In this document: positions 1 through 12,614 of the stretch, in pieces | Position numbering within the stretch: the first letter of the stretch is position 1 | How the letters are laid out: every line of letters begins with the position of its first letter | NCBI GenBank assembly: GCA_963693365.1 | Contig: CAVNZM010000007.1 | Span: 11,036,001 to 11,100,000 of the forward strand | Reading direction: 5' to 3' | Length of the DNA stretch: 64,000 bases | From: Amoebidium appalachense | Lineage: Eukaryota; Ichthyosporea | Notes under the pieces: generated by a model | Told to the model about the DNA's origin: nothing | The model's database searches: none | What the model saw: the letters and a program-made list of their open reading frames with translations, nothing else | Program-made: the position numbers and the translations under genes

Positions 1-693
1 ATGGGTAGTGTGGAAAGGAGAAAGGAAAGCAAGGTACATGACCAACTTGTGGGAAGAGGGGTTAGGAGTAGGTGCAGTAGGATTTTTCGGTTGGAGGGGG
101 AGGGGGGAGGGGAGGAGGGGGAGGAGGGGGGCAGTAGTTACTCTCGGCGGTTTGGTGCGCCGAGGGGGGGGGGGGGGGGGGGGGGGAGGGGGGGCGGCAC
201 TGTACTCTGCTGAAGAAAGTGGGTACCTAAGCATGGACAATAATATCGGAGGTGGGTTGGTCGTCACAGCAAACGATAAGGGGAGTCAGGCCGGCGCCTG
301 TTGGGCGGCCTAGCAACACACATGGGTTTGGCACGTCTTATTACGTGCACTTGTGGCAGTGAAAGTCGTTGCTATTGTTTGATGCGCACGCGCGCGCACA
401 CACACACACAACACACACACATCTGCACGTACACATACCCCCCCCCCCCCCCCCCCCCTTCCACTAACCACACACAGGCAAGAGTATACACAAACCAAAA
501 CGCACGAGGTCACGTAGCCCTCCCCCCTCCCCCCCCCCCCCCCCCCCCCCCCCCCTTTCCCCCACTTCAATCTGCATTGTGCTGTCCGTTATGCACCACT
601 CTATAACACGTTCTACCCCCCGCCCCCCCTCCTCTTCCCGCTCCCTCACCCCCCTCCAGCGCACGCCCGTCCACCTGCCTGCCCGCTGCCGCC

Positions 694-763
<70 letters not shown>

Positions 764-769
764 GCACAG
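1..769. other. Repeat-rich segment upstream of the first visible LETM1 exon
   Basis: This stretch holds poly-G near 170-190, poly-C runs near 441-458 and 530-555, and a (CA)n tract at about 706-760 that runs straight into the splice acceptor of the first recognisable LETM1 exon. LETM1 proteins have transmembrane and targeting segments N-terminal to what is visible here, so earlier exons should lie in this segment or left of the window. I could not identify them. Confidence 0.5.
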
Positions 770-1135
770 GCCAAGAAAATGGCGCGCAAGTACATAGACG
801 GCACCAAGCTGCTATATCGCAACGTGGGGGCCGCAAGGGCGCTGCGGCAGCGGCGGGCCAGTGGGAAGGCGCTGAGCTACAGCGAGGACCTGTTGGTGGC
901 CACCACGGCCGCAGACGTCAAAAAGGTCTATCCCTTCCTGGGTATGCAATGTGGCCCTAACTGCCTGTCTGTGCCCTGTGTTGTTGATGGTTTGCTGCCG
1001 AACATGATATCACGGTGACTTCTGGGTGGCTGGTGGGCTGCACGGTGGCAGATGAGTTGAGTCCGTAGTTGATAATAATAATAAAAAATGTGGGTGTGTG
1101 TGTTTGTGTGGGGGGGTGGCTGGGTTGGGAGGGGA

Positions 1136-1181
<46 letters not shown>

Positions 1182-2203
1182 CTTGCTGGAATTCGAATAG
1201 GGATGGGCTGGTGCATGCACATATATGCATGGCATGTGTACTTAGGGACTGTCGGGGAAGAAGGGGTGGCAGGGGGAAGGGGGGGGGGGGGTGTCGTGTT
1301 CAAAGGGTTTCTTTTCGCAGGCCCAGAGTTATTGGCGTAGCCACCTTATCGGAAGGGGCGGGGGGGGGGGGGGGGGAGGAGGAATTAGGGTAGGGATGCA
1401 ATATTGGTAGGGGCATGTGTATGGGTGCTGGTGATTGGTCTATCGTGGGTGTGGATGGGGTGTTGTTCTGGTATGGGGCGGGAAGGGGGATGGTTGGGTT
1501 TGATAGGCATGAGCAGTGGATCGATTGATTCGAAGAAAGAAAGGGTGGGGTCCTATGCTGTGGGGAGGAGGATGGAGGGGCATGTGTGCTGTGTGTGGGC
1601 CTATGCATGTGCTGACACGTTGGGCAGCCATGTACATCTTTCTGCCCGAGGCACTACCACTAGTGATCTACCGGTTCCCCTCGTTCCTGCCGTCCACATA
1701 CGAGACACACGAGGAGGCGGTGCAGAGGTGGGCCGTGCTGGACAGGAGGAGGGCAGAGGACACAGTGGCCGTGCTCAAGGTGTGTGATAGGGCCATGCAG
1801 GGTGGGGGGGGGGTGGGGGGGGGGGGGTACATGTGGTGTTTATGTGTGGGGAGGGATGTGCCCCGGGGAGGGGACTACAAGCCGTGTGTGTGTTTGGGGG
1901 GATAGGAGGGAGGGGGGGGGGGGGGGAGAAGAAGGGGGAATACGTATTGCATGTGTGTGTGTGTGTGTCTAGGGGGGATGGTGTAGTCAAGAACATTTGG
2001 GCAGGTTGTGTGTATGGAGTGTCATTCGGGACATACGGGGACCGGTCGTTGTACCTATGCAAGGCCATGCTAGTGTTCTCTTTGAGGGACGGGAGAGGTG
2101 GGGGGCCAGGTAGGGGGATCTGTTTTTTTAATTTGCTGCGGTGATTGATTTGGGAGGGGGGGAGGAGGAGACTGAGGGGCACATACACATGCACACATGT
2201 ACG

Positions 2204-2252
<49 letters not shown>

Positions 2253-2529
2253 TACTGTTTGTGTGCCTGTTAGCCGCGTCTGACCCCGTGCAGGGCACAG
2301 GGCTATCCCCGGCCGAGCAGACGTATCGGCAGCTGATGGCTGCAGCCGTGGGCCCCAGCAGCCTGGCCGATGCCTGCCGTGCTGCTGCAGAGGTGCTTGC
2401 TGGGGGGCCACTGCCGGTGGACGGCCTTGCCCGCCCATGGCTGACCCCCCTCTGCCACTCCCTGGCCCAGACCTCCTCTCTGCCTGCCCCCATGCTCAGG
2501 AAACGAATTACCAAACGTCTGCAGTATGG

Positions 2530-2562
<33 letters not shown>

Positions 2563-3356
2563 TTGGCCCGATAGTATATAACGTCTGTGGGTGTGACAGG
2601 CCACCGTGCCCCTGCATGGTCGTGCACTAAGTCACTGCTGGGTTGCCCCCCCTTCCCCCCCCCCTCCCCCCCCCCCCCTTCTCCCCTCGTCCAGTCAGCA
2701 GACAAGCGTACACCCACCCACAGGCACACACGTACTACACACAAGGACACACACACACACACATGACACTCATGCAAGCACACATATACAGATGCATGCA
2801 TCTACACAAAGATTCGCACACACACGTACACACAGGCACGCATACACCCCCGCGCGCGCACACACACACACACACCCCGCACACGCACACGCACACGCAC
2901 ACGCACACACACACACACACACACACCACAACACCACACCACACCACACCACACCACACACACACACACACAAGTGTACGCCTGCACACAGCCCCATCCA
3001 TGCAGACACCATGAGCAGGCACGTGGTCACCATATTCCTGACACGTGCCGTTGCTGACGTGTGGCTGCAGGGAGCTAGCCGATGACGACCAGCTAATCAG
3101 ACAGCACGGGGTGGATGCACTCAGCCCCAGTGAGCTACTAAGGGCCCTGCATATGCGGGGCCTGAAGGTGGCCAGCGACCATGAGGGGCCTGACAGGGTG
3201 GAGGCCATGCAGGGGCAGCTGAGGGAGTGGCTGGACGTGGCTGCAGGTGGGCCCATGCCCGTGCTGGCTGCAGTGGTGGCTGTGAGGGCTGCAGCAGCAC
3301 ACAGCACACACGGCCAGGAGGTCAGGGCACTGCTGGCTACACAGCAACACCAATGA
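770..3356 (+). CDS. LETM1-family mitochondrial inner-membrane protein, 3' part (four exons)
   Basis: LETM1 proteins sit in the mitochondrial inner membrane, act in K+/H+ or Ca2+/H+ exchange and bind mitoribosomes. Exons: 770-941, 1628-1779, 2294-2523, 3071-3356. Phases join (1, 0, 2) and give 279 residues to a TAG-type stop region at 3356. The order follows the family: YIDGTKLLYRN, then a hydrophobic stretch KVYPFLAMYIFLPEALPLV, then the signature FPSFLPSTYE, a helical linker, and the ribosome-binding core around DDQLIRQHGVDALSPSELL and LREWLDV. The first visible exon follows a (CA)n tract and an acceptor ending CACAG. An ATG at 779 is in frame, but homology extends upstream of it, so the N-terminus (targeting peptide, earlier residues) is missing from the model. 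Introns carry poly-G (1139-1182), poly-C (2529-2561) and (CA)n. The family call is firm; the exact start is not. Confidence 0.88.
2640..2990. repeat. Poly-C and (CA)n/(CACAC) tracts in the last LETM1 intron
   Basis: The intron 2524-3070 consists of poly-C at 2529-2561 and 2647-2678, then degenerate (CA)n with CCACA steps to about 2970. Long frames reading HTHTHT or CVCVCV here are repeat read-through. Confidence 0.85.
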
Positions 3357-3757
3357 CATGTGGATGGGGCACGGGTACACTGTAGTGGTGGTATGAGGGG
3401 TGTGACCGTGGATGTCGGCATGCAGTAGGCGCAGTGGACACGGGGTAGACTAGCACCGTGCAGAGCATGGTGGGATAGATAGGGACATATGAGTGCCCGT
3501 GCCTGGCAGGGCCAATGCATGGGTTTGGTGACGGCACGAACGGCACGATGGGCCCCTGCTGGCCGGGGGCATGGCTGATGGTGGTTGTGGCTGGCAGCCA
3601 CGGTAGCATTAAAACGAGGTGCTCGGACCAGCCGAGTACCTGCACACACCCAGGCCTGCTGGGGACACACACACACTAACAGCTATTATGGTGCATTCAT
3701 TCATTCGTTCCTTCATTCATTCATTCATTCATGCAACACATCTATGGCTTGGTGCGT
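3357..3757. other. Convergent intergenic spacer between LETM1 and LSm11
   Basis: About 400 bp separate the LETM1 stop from the LSm11 stop on the other strand, so the genes are tail-to-tail and this spacer holds both 3' untranslated regions. A short (ATTC)n tract lies near 3697-3731. I see no other gene here. Confidence 0.6.
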
Positions 3758-4928
3758 CTATTTGCTGGGGCCCACCATGACCACGCTGTCCCCGCGCACA
3801 AACAGCTGTTCCACGTGCCGTATGCGCCACACAAACCCCTCGGGTGCCTTGGTGCCGGGGTTGTGCGGTCGACCTGGACAGGCATATGTATGGCCGGTGT
3901 GAGAGCATTGCAATCCGGAGTGCATGGACTGCTTAGGGCTCCTTGGAGCCATGCATGCAAATGTGTGCAGGAACCAATCAAAACACCCCAGACTTTACGA
4001 CAATACATGCAACCACCAATCAAAACCCTTCTTGAGCATGGAGCCAACAACATAAGCGGAAGCCGTTACTACAGCATCTAAATCTCTGATCTTTCAATAG
4101 GCTAAATGCCCGGATCCCTGGTGGTGGTGGTAATACGGTTGGTTGTGTGTGTGTGCGTGTGTAGGAGTGGGAGGAGGAGGAGGGTATGTGTGGGGGTATG
4201 TATAGGGTGCGTGCCGGTGTGTGTGTGTGGGGGGGGGGGGGGGGGGGGGGGGGGGGTATGTGTGGCTATGTGTATGTGTGGGTTTGTGTGTGTGGCGATG
4301 TGTTTGTGGCTGTGTGTGTGCTTGGGGTGTACGGGTGGCTATGTGTGGGGGGGATGCATGTGTGGGTGTGTGTGTGGCTGTGTGTGTGTGCTTGGGGTGT
4401 ATATGTGTGGCTATATGTGCGTGGGGTGTATGTACCGATGTTGCCGCCAGCAGCTGTGGGGTCCCTTGATGGGCCCAGACGGGACACGGGGATAGTGAAG
4501 ACCTCCTCGCAGTCCACTAGCACCTGCAGGTCTGGGTGAGGCCGTGTGCTCCAGCACATACACATTGAAAGAAAGGGGCAGCACATACAATGCCTTGCAG
4601 GGGGCACACTAGAGGTAGGCATCAAGAGAGTAAGGATGGGTGCCCAGGCCAAGGGCATACAGGGGCTGTGAGTAAACAGTGGTGTGTGTGCACAAGCTGG
4701 CACAGACAGGAGCACTCCTGTGTGTAAGTGCAGCCGTGCACACGGGAGGCATGTGTGTGGTTGCCTCCATGTGCATGTGAGTGTGCATGTCGAAACGCTG
4801 GGTGCCGGTCACATATGGAATGCATACACGTGGCTTGTGTGCGTGCTTGTGTTGTTATTGGGTGGAGATGTGTGCAAGGGAATACTTGTATCAGGTGGTT
4901 GTGTGTGCCTGCATGCACAGTGGGTACG

Positions 4929-4983
<55 letters not shown>

Positions 4984-5006
4984 TGTGTCTGTGTGTGGGT
5001 GTGTGT

Positions 5007-5089
<83 letters not shown>

Positions 5090-5115
5090 TGGGTGTGTGT
5101 GTGTGTGTGTGCGCG

Positions 5116-5187
<72 letters not shown>

Positions 5188-6485
5188 CGTGTGTGTGTGC
5201 GCGCGCGCGTGCACGTGCGTGCTAGTGTGTGCATGTGTACACGCACCCATGAGTATGTGTGTGTGTGTGTGCGTGTATGTATGTGTGTGTGTATGTGTGT
5301 GCGGGCTCGACATGCACACATACCATGTTCATGTGCTTGTCGAATGCCTTGAGAAACCCCGTGCATGTGCCCCTGACCCCTCTTGCCCTGCGTGTGACCA
5401 CCCTTGTTCGGCAGCGTGTGGTGAAGCACGTGTGCAGGATGCACAGTGGGCCTGAAGTGGATGCTGTGCCCGGTCACGTGAGCACACAGATACAGGGAGG
5501 TAACACGGGGGCACGTGGTTGGTGTCCATTATTAGCACGTGCTGTGACCTCGGTGTGGCTACCCAACTATCCATGCAGCAGAAATCAAAGAAAAGGGAAA
5601 GAATGGGTGAAGTACCGACGGATATCGGTCAATGTGCCTGCATGCTCGGAGTCTGTACTTGCATCCCCCCCCCCCCCCCCCCCTAACTCTCTATACCCCC
5701 CCCCCCCCCCCACCTCCCGACCCCCCCCCTCCCCCCCCCCCCCCCCCCCCCCTCTCTCTCTCGTGCCTGCACGGCCCACGGTCCATCATTGCACCTGTGT
5801 GCCTGCCTTTGTATGTCACAAGGGGGGGGAGGGTGTGCTTGTGTGTGTGCGTGTGTGTGGGGGGGGGGGGGGAGAAGGGGGGAAGGGGGGGAGGGGGGAG
5901 ACACACCTTCCATTCGTTCCAGCACATTCTTGACCTTCTTGCCCCTGCCTGCACAGCCACAGTCAGCACACACGTGCAACAGGACGAACGGGGTAGCACT
6001 GTCTTTGCGGAGGGGGAGGGGCGTGGGGGCGGGGGGGGGGGAGGTTACAGGCACAAGAGGATTGTTGGCAGGAGAGAGCAAGGGCAAGCGAGGTGGAAAT
6101 TGAGGGATGTTCTGTGAATGGTCAACAAGAGCAGAGGCCCGGGGGGGGGGGGGGGTGAGTTGGTGGTGGGAGAAGGCGAATGGGGTGGTGGATGAGGGGT
6201 GGTGATGCCAGCAAGAGGGAGGGACCCAGAATGCGGCAGGTCAGCAAGTGCACAGGGGCGTGACCTTTCTTCAGGGGGCCCTGGGCAGGGTTGCTGACTG
6301 GCTGGGGTGGTGCTGCTGCCTTGCCTGGTAGTAGGTGGGTGGGGGTAAGAGACCAAGGGGCAGTGGGTGCACACAGGCACGTCAGAGCCTAATTGTGTGG
6401 GTGTGCGAATCAGCACACACAAAGGTGAATCACGGTGCAGGCAACATCCAAGGCTACTCACACTACCGGTGTGATGTGTGTGTGT

Positions 6486-6519
<34 letters not shown>

Positions 6520-7321
6520 GTTTTTCGTGTTACACAGTACCACGTTCTAATACACATCGAACACAGTAATGCAGACATGCAAAAAGGGACATGAATGAAT
6601 AAAGAGAAAAGTATGGGCCATAATCAGGCACCAGCAAGTTATCCGACACTAAGCAATCGTCAAGAAATTCATCTTTCTTGTATCTATCTGTTCATGTGTG
6701 TGTGTGTTTATCTGTGCATGCAAGTGTGCTTTTTGCATGTGTACGTGTGTTTTTATGTGAAGATGTGTGCGCGTGTATCCATGCACATCTGCGTTCTTGC
6801 ATGTATACCTGTGTGATTGAGTGCCATGTATGCCTGTGTGATTGAGTGCCATGTATGCCTGTGTGATTGCGTGCCATGTGTGCCTGTGTACATGCACGTG
6901 TTTGTTTTGTGTGTGCCTATGCTTGATTATGTGCATACGTGTGCATGTGTGTGCGCTGTGGCCGCACCCTGATCTTCGGCAGGCTTTTGCTGCTGCTTTG
7001 CCGTCTTCTTTGAGCCAAACAGGGCAGCGCCAACGGCCGCAAGGTTGTCCATCGGCGCTATCTGATTGGCTGCAGGTCAGTGCCCATCACCCCCTTTATG
7101 TTAACCCACACACCCTGCACGTGGCCATGTGAACAGTGTTGATCTCACACGTGCACTTGTGCGAAGCTAGAGGGTCAATACATCAATGTGCCCTCACACA
7201 CACATGGGCAGTGCACGGGCAAACCTTTGGGAAGGGCAGGGGCAGGTTGGGGGTCTGAAGGGCCTTCAGGGGGTCAAAGTGCTCGCTGGTAAAGTCTAGG
7301 GTGGGGTCGGCCTGCTGGTAG

Positions 7322-7371
<50 letters not shown>

Positions 7372-9351
7372 CGCGCGTGTGTGTTGGGGGGGGTAAGTTC
7401 GTGTGTGTGAGTGCGGGGAGGGAGAGGGGGGGGGAGGGGGGAAGGAGGGGAGGATGAAGGTACTAATGGGGAAAGGGGGGGGAGGGGAGAGGTGGTGTGT
7501 ATGTGTGCATGGTTTCGAGTGTGGGAGTGGGATGGGAGGGAGGGGGGGGGGGGGGGGGGGGGGGGGAGTAGGAACGGAAGAATGGGAGGAGGGGGAAGGA
7601 GGAAGCATAGCGTCTGTGCGTGCGGGTGTAGGAGGGCAAGAGGAAGAAGGGGGCAGAGGGGGGAGGGGGGGGGGGGGGGGAAGGGGGGTTGCGGGACTCG
7701 GAGATGAGGTGGGGGTGGGGGTGGGGTGGAAAAAGGGGGGAGTGGGGGGGCCAAGGACATGACAACGTGCAGAAAAATACGTCTGGGAGGGTGTGCTGTG
7801 CGAAAGGGTGTGAGTGTGTGTGTGTGGTGTGTGCTTGGTGGTGGTTGTGATGGTTGGTGGTGGTGGGCGGGGGGAGGGGGGAGGGGGGGAAGGGGGGGGA
7901 GGGGGGGGGGGGGGGGATGGGGAGGGCAAGCAAGAAGCAAGGGAGGGGGGAAGGGGAGGCAGGTAGGGAGTCGAGGGGGAGGGGGGGGGGAGCTGTGTGT
8001 GTGTCCCTGTGTAAGTTGTGTGCATAGAATATTGCCCATATCTCATCTACCCTTATGCTTTCGATGTGGTAGACCGCACTCTTCTGGTGTGTCAGAGGAA
8101 AAGGGATGATTGCGAATAAAATAGGGCTGTGTCGGGGGCAAGTTGGGAAGGCCGAGAGTGAGGGGGAGGAAGGGGGAGACAGGGAGGGGAGGGGGGAGGG
8201 GGGGGGGGGGGCACGTGCTCGAAATATTCTATTGTGATTATGTACATAGGCATTCTCTGCTGCTTTTTTTCGAACTGTGATGGATGGGTGGTACCTAGCG
8301 ACAAAGGGAGCGCCAAATTTACAAACAAGCTTACAACAAGCATTGGTACATACACAGCAAAAGGGGAAAGTCTAAGTCACAGTGCAGGTGTATGGGTAGG
8401 TAAGAAAGGGTAGCCGGAGAGATCGGGGGGAGGCAAGCGGAAGGGGGGAAGGGAGGAGAAGGGGGGGGCAGGAGGGGAGAAGGGGGGAGAGGGGGGGAGA
8501 GGGGGGGGGGGGAGACCTGTGTCAGCAGCTGCTGCCTTTGTGGCTGTGGCCTGGCTCCCCGTGGCCTTTTGCCCCACTCCCGTCTCTACGTGGCCACTTA
8601 TGGCCCTCTCTTCGTTCCCCTGTGACTGGCCCCTATCCCTTCTCTCCCCGAGTGAGTTTCCTCTTGCCTCTCCGCCCTCTCCGCCAGTCCTTCCCTCCGA
8701 CCTATTGCCACTATTTCTGTCGCCTGTGCGCTGTCCCTCACTTCCTCTTTCCCTTCTAGGCAGAAAACTATGGTCGCTCCCGGATCGCCTTTTGTCATCA
8801 TGTTCAGCTGCCTCGGGTCCTCCGTTCCTTCCGCCTGTGGATTCGCTCCTTTCCTCCCTCCTTCCCTCCCTCCTCTCCTCTTTTCCAGCCTCCCCCCTCT
8901 CTTCCCTTCTAATCTCCCTTCTATCCTCCCTTCTATCCTCCCCCCTCTCCTCCTTTCGTATATCCCTTCTATCCTCCCTTCTATCCTCCCTTCGTATCTC
9001 CCTTCTATCCCTTCTATCCTCTCTTCTATCGACACTCGAATCTACCCTTCTATCGTCCCTTCTATCTCCCCCTTTATTGCCTCTTCTATCCTCCCCTCTA
9101 TCCTCCCTTCTATCCGCCCTTCTAATGTCGGTTTTATAGTCCCTTCTATTCTCCCTTCTCTCTCCCCTCGTGTCATCCTTCCTTTCTCCCCTATTATATT
9201 CCCTCTCGACGTCTCTCCTCTCCCCTCCCATCTCGCCTCCGGATCCCCTCTCTCCACCCTTCCTGGCCCTCTCCTGCCTCGGCCCCTTGTCCTCCCACCC
9301 TTCCCTGCTGCCCCCCCTACCCTCATCTCTTGCGCTGTGCCTGTCAGCCAT
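3758..9351 (-). CDS. LSM11: LSm11-like U7 snRNP Sm protein (eight exons, 222 residues)
   Basis: In animals LSm11 replaces an Sm-D protein in the U7 snRNP and recruits the histone pre-mRNA cleavage machinery. Exons, 5' to 3' on the minus strand: 9351-9321, 7322-7225, 7061-6968, 6324-6265, 5948-5907, 5463-5324, 4523-4436, 3873-3758. The sum is 669 nt, and all phases agree. Residues about 17-45 (LDFTSEHFDPLKAL, then LPLPFPK) match the conserved N-terminal motif of animal LSm11, a region implicated in FLASH binding. NVLERM precedes the Sm domain as in animals. The Sm1 motif contains GVRGTCTGFLKAFDKHMNM and Sm2 is HVEQLFVRGDSVVMV. The linker between Sm1 and Sm2 is only about 30 residues, far shorter than in human LSm11. 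The 31-nt first exon (MADRHSARDE) is the least certain part. Intron 1 is 2 kb of pyrimidine-rich repeats. Confidence 0.82.
4927..5210. repeat. (TC)n followed by a long (TG)n tract in an LSm11 intron
   Basis: A (TC)n block at about 4929-4951 runs into roughly 250 bp of (TG)n with CG-rich interruptions near 5111 and 5179-5213, ending just before the Sm1 exon at 5324. Confidence 0.9.
6806..6885. repeat. 27-bp tandem repeat in an LSm11 intron
   Basis: The phrase TGTGTGATTGAGTGCCATG recurs about every 27 bp in three consecutive copies with single-base differences. It lies in the intron between the exons at 6265-6324 and 6968-7061. Confidence 0.7.
8840..9160. repeat. 12-bp pyrimidine minisatellite inside LSm11 intron 1
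   Basis: Repeats of CCTTCTATCCTC and close variants fill this block. Because the period is a multiple of three, every frame on both strands stays open, giving artefactual RRED-type or EGRI-type repeats. The splice model puts the block inside intron 1 of the LSm11 gene. Confidence 0.75.
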
Positions 9352-9455
9352 GGCTCCTTCTACGCACACGGCTTTGCCGATGTTTTCCTTTGTGCCCTCC
9401 TGGCAGTCTGACACAGAACTTTCATCAACTAATACTCAGGCGGACGGCGCTAATG

Positions 9456-9484
9456 ATTGGCCCACTAAGATTTTGGCGCGAAAT
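9456..9484 (-). promoter_or_regulatory. CCAAT box plus E2F-type palindrome upstream of LSm11
   Basis: About 105-133 bp upstream of the LSm11 ATG the plus strand reads ATTGG (9456-9460, a CCAAT box on the gene's strand), then TTTTGGCGCGAAAT at 9471-9484. The latter is a full match to the E2F/DP consensus in both half sites. A CCAAT box paired with E2F is typical of S-phase genes in animals and plants. Binding is inferred from sequence alone. Confidence 0.6.
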
Positions 9485-10159
9485 GCTACGATATCTCAGC
9501 CGCATACAGTACGGCGCATAGCCTTCAGCTTTAGGCTACAAGTTCGGGTGTTGGCAATGGTGGTAGCTATGGCTATTTTTTTTGTGTGTGCGCGTGTGGT
9601 TTTTAGAGCGGGGCAATATGGGCATTGCGTGTGCAAGCACAATACTGTACGGGCTTTAAAATCCACGTGGTTGGCATATGCATGCTGCGCACTCACCACC
9701 TACGAAAAACCTGTGCACGTGTGTTTCACACAACAAGAATGCCCATTATCATAGTCCGCACAAATGCCGTAGTATCATACTGCTTCTAAGAGGGGCCTGC
9801 ATGACCATAAACGCGAGTGCGCTGGTATTTGCAAAGAAGCACGGACATTTATGCATACATTATCTTCCCCAATGGCCGGATATCGATGTCGACACACAGC
9901 CACGTGCACGTGCAACTTGTTGGCCGTGTGTTTGTATCCGCTTCGACTCCTTTGTACATAAGAGCTCTTCCGATGCAAAAACTATCGAAGGGAACTACAA
10001 ATATTATCCAGAGAAATAGGAAAGAGAAAACATTTTGACAAACCAGGCAAGGGAGAAGGCCATGGGGAAGAAGTACCACTTGCAGGTTTCCGCAGGAGGA
10101 GTCTATTAGTAGGGGGGAATCGGATGAGCGTGGAAGTCGAGAGACTTCAATAGATCTGG

Positions 10160-10222
<63 letters not shown>

Positions 10223-11200
10223 GCGTGTATGGACACCTGTGCCTGTGTGTGCCCGTGTGTGTGCCTGTGTGTGCGTTACGGTGTGCATCGGGACACTGCG
10301 CACATGTTTGCGTAGGCATGCGTTTAAGAGTGTTTGGTGGGGACACGTGTGCCCGTGAATGCAAAGGTGTGGCTATGGGGCACCGCACAAAACAAATCTC
10401 GTGAATCAGATATGCACAGCGGAATAAAGTGTGATGCTCCAAAGAACATAAACCCTGATAATCATACTGCCCACTGAGTGGGCACCGGTGCTCGTACGTG
10501 TGATCCACGTGGGTATATATTTAGTAAATCCGTCGTCACGTTATCCAATGAGCCCGAAGTTTTCTAACATTTACCTTCCATGTCTTTAAAAGCACTGTGC
10601 GGCAGACATATCAATATCTCGATATCTGTTCATACGATTAATTAAGGTGTTATCCCTAGGATTACCTGTTAGAGCCAGCTAGGGCATTTTAATTATTGCC
10701 AAACCAGGCATTTGTGTGTGTGTGCAGGTTAGAACTATCCATGATAATAGGCCAGCTTTTTGCCGCAATTATCTAGTGCACACATTTTTGTGCACTCCTC
10801 CTGTGTGTTGGAGTCTGACGGACGATGCTGCCACGTGGAGGAATTTACACATGCTCACGGTTGGCCTGTGTGTTAGGAAGGGTGTTGTCAATGAGGTGTG
10901 GAGGAATTAGGCAGCAGTGAGGGCACGGGGTGGGGGGTGGGGGGTGAAGGGAGGGAGGGAGGAGGTGGCGGGGGAGGGGTTGGTCTACGGATAGGTTAAT
11001 GTATAGCCTTTGTACACGTGTGCGTCATTGTGTTTGCCAATGTGGCCATATCGAGTGGATGTAGAGGTGACCGGCATACTTGGGCCCAAAAAACATGAAG
11101 ATTGCTGCTCAACGACACCCACTATGAAGCAGACCGAAATGGGTGGCAGGGAACTTCCCCGAAGGGGTATATGCCGGGGGGGAAGGCAAGGGGAGAAGGG

Positions 11201-11203
11201 GGA

Positions 11204-11243
<40 letters not shown>
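11201..11243. repeat. Poly-G run beyond the claudin-like gene
   Basis: A nearly unbroken run of about 43 G residues follows the stop codon of the minus-strand gene (poly-C in its 3' UTR sense). It is a likely source of assembly length error. Confidence 0.9.
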
Positions 11244-11268
11244 CTGAGGAGCAGGGAGACAAGACAGG

Positions 11269-12577
11269 TCACGACAGGGCACATGCCTCGGGCTTCTCTG
11301 TGCGCTTGCGCATGAGCTCCTCCATGTCCACCTTCTCCCCATTCTCATCGTACACGTCCACCTGGAAGCACAGGAAGTACGACGCCCAGAACACAAGCAG
11401 CGCCATCAGCATCAGCGCCAGCGCTGCAAAGTTAAGGAAGGCCCCCGACGAGTAGAACTGCGCTATGTTCTGGCCGGCAAGCACGTCCACATTGGTCATG
11501 CCCGCGGGGGGGTTCCGTGCGTCGTTGGAAACGACATCGTTCCAGTTGTAGCCCTTAAACTCTCCGCCATCCACCAGGACGGCAGAGTTCTGCACAGACC
11601 ATGTGTCAGATATCTTTTGGCTGTGCACATGGTAGCGTGCATGCGTGCCAAAGCATAAAGGCTGTGTGGAAGCACAAGCCAGGGGGTGGGGGCACATACA
11701 AACATGATGGAGTGTGCCGTGTTCCTGAAGACCACGGTGAGGGGGATCCAAAAGACCAGCCAGAAGACCACGGGGGCATGTGCGTACATGCCGAAGGTCA
11801 TGTTTCTTGTCATGGCCAGGTAGACCAGGGGCACGGGCAGCAGGGTGATGAGGATGCACCACACCTGCAGCCCCCGCACGGCCTTGATGCGCCCGTACTC
11901 GCTGCTGCTGATGTTCATGTGGTAGCCGCTGTTCACAAAATCCTCCAGCGGCATGCATATCTGTTCTGCACCGTTTGGCTCGCAGCCCTGCACACCCACA
12001 CCGTCAGCACTTGCCTGTGGCTTCATTGGCGGCTGTGGCAGCAACTGTGGATGCAACGGAAAGAATGGTCTGGGGCCTAATAACTCTGAGAATGCAGATT
12101 CCGCAAACTGACGTTGGTTCCTACGGTTTGCAGAGGTTTTGGGGTCTTGCCTATGGTTTGTAGACAGTTTTTTTACGGTTGTTTTTAAGAAACTATGGAT
12201 CTCAATTGTATTACAAATGATGCCGCAATAATGTCCATGTGCCCCCCCGAGGCTCACCCTCACCGTCCACCAGCATCACTCCCAATACTCTCTCTCGCAG
12301 CCCGTCTACCGGCCTACCTGGCACCGTGGCATATGCAAAATCTAACATGGCATGGCTTTCCAAATCGCATGGTAAGCTGGCCATGGTGATCAAAGAGATT
12401 GAGGAACCTTTGAGACGAAGTTTAAAGAATTATTTTATCACTAGTGTATATCATTTCGGTCTTTATTCGCATTCTAGGACCCTATTATAAACAAGCCCTG
12501 CATGCGGCAGGGCTTGTTCAGGAATAACCCCCAGGGAGGGGAAGGGGGGGGGGGGGGGGGGGGGGCAGTGGGGTGGA

Positions 12578-12614
<37 letters not shown>

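Larger units (their letters stand above)
9352..11268. other. Spacer between LSm11 (5' side) and the claudin-like gene (3' side)
   Basis: About 1.9 kb of lower-GC sequence. Near 9456-9484 are the LSm11 promoter sites. A (TG)n tract lies at 10161-10221, and a poly-G block at 11201-11243 sits just beyond the claudin-like stop codon. I found no convincing exon in the remainder. Confidence 0.5.

Noticed and set aside
4809-5477. Overlapping long HTHTHT and CVCVCV frames here and at many other loci
   Set aside because: They are read-throughs of (CA)n/(TG)n. The real coding part in this interval is only the LSm11 Sm1 exon at 5324-5463.
8377-9414. Long minus-strand open frame of 345 codons with RRED-type repeats
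   Set aside because: It is a 12-bp pyrimidine minisatellite open in all frames, and LSm11 exon 1 and its donor splice out of it. It is intron 1 sequence.
12239-12490. 83-codon plus-strand frame inside intron 1 of the claudin-like gene
   Set aside because: Both strands show short coding-like stretches here. There is no family match and it lies within a phase-consistent intron.
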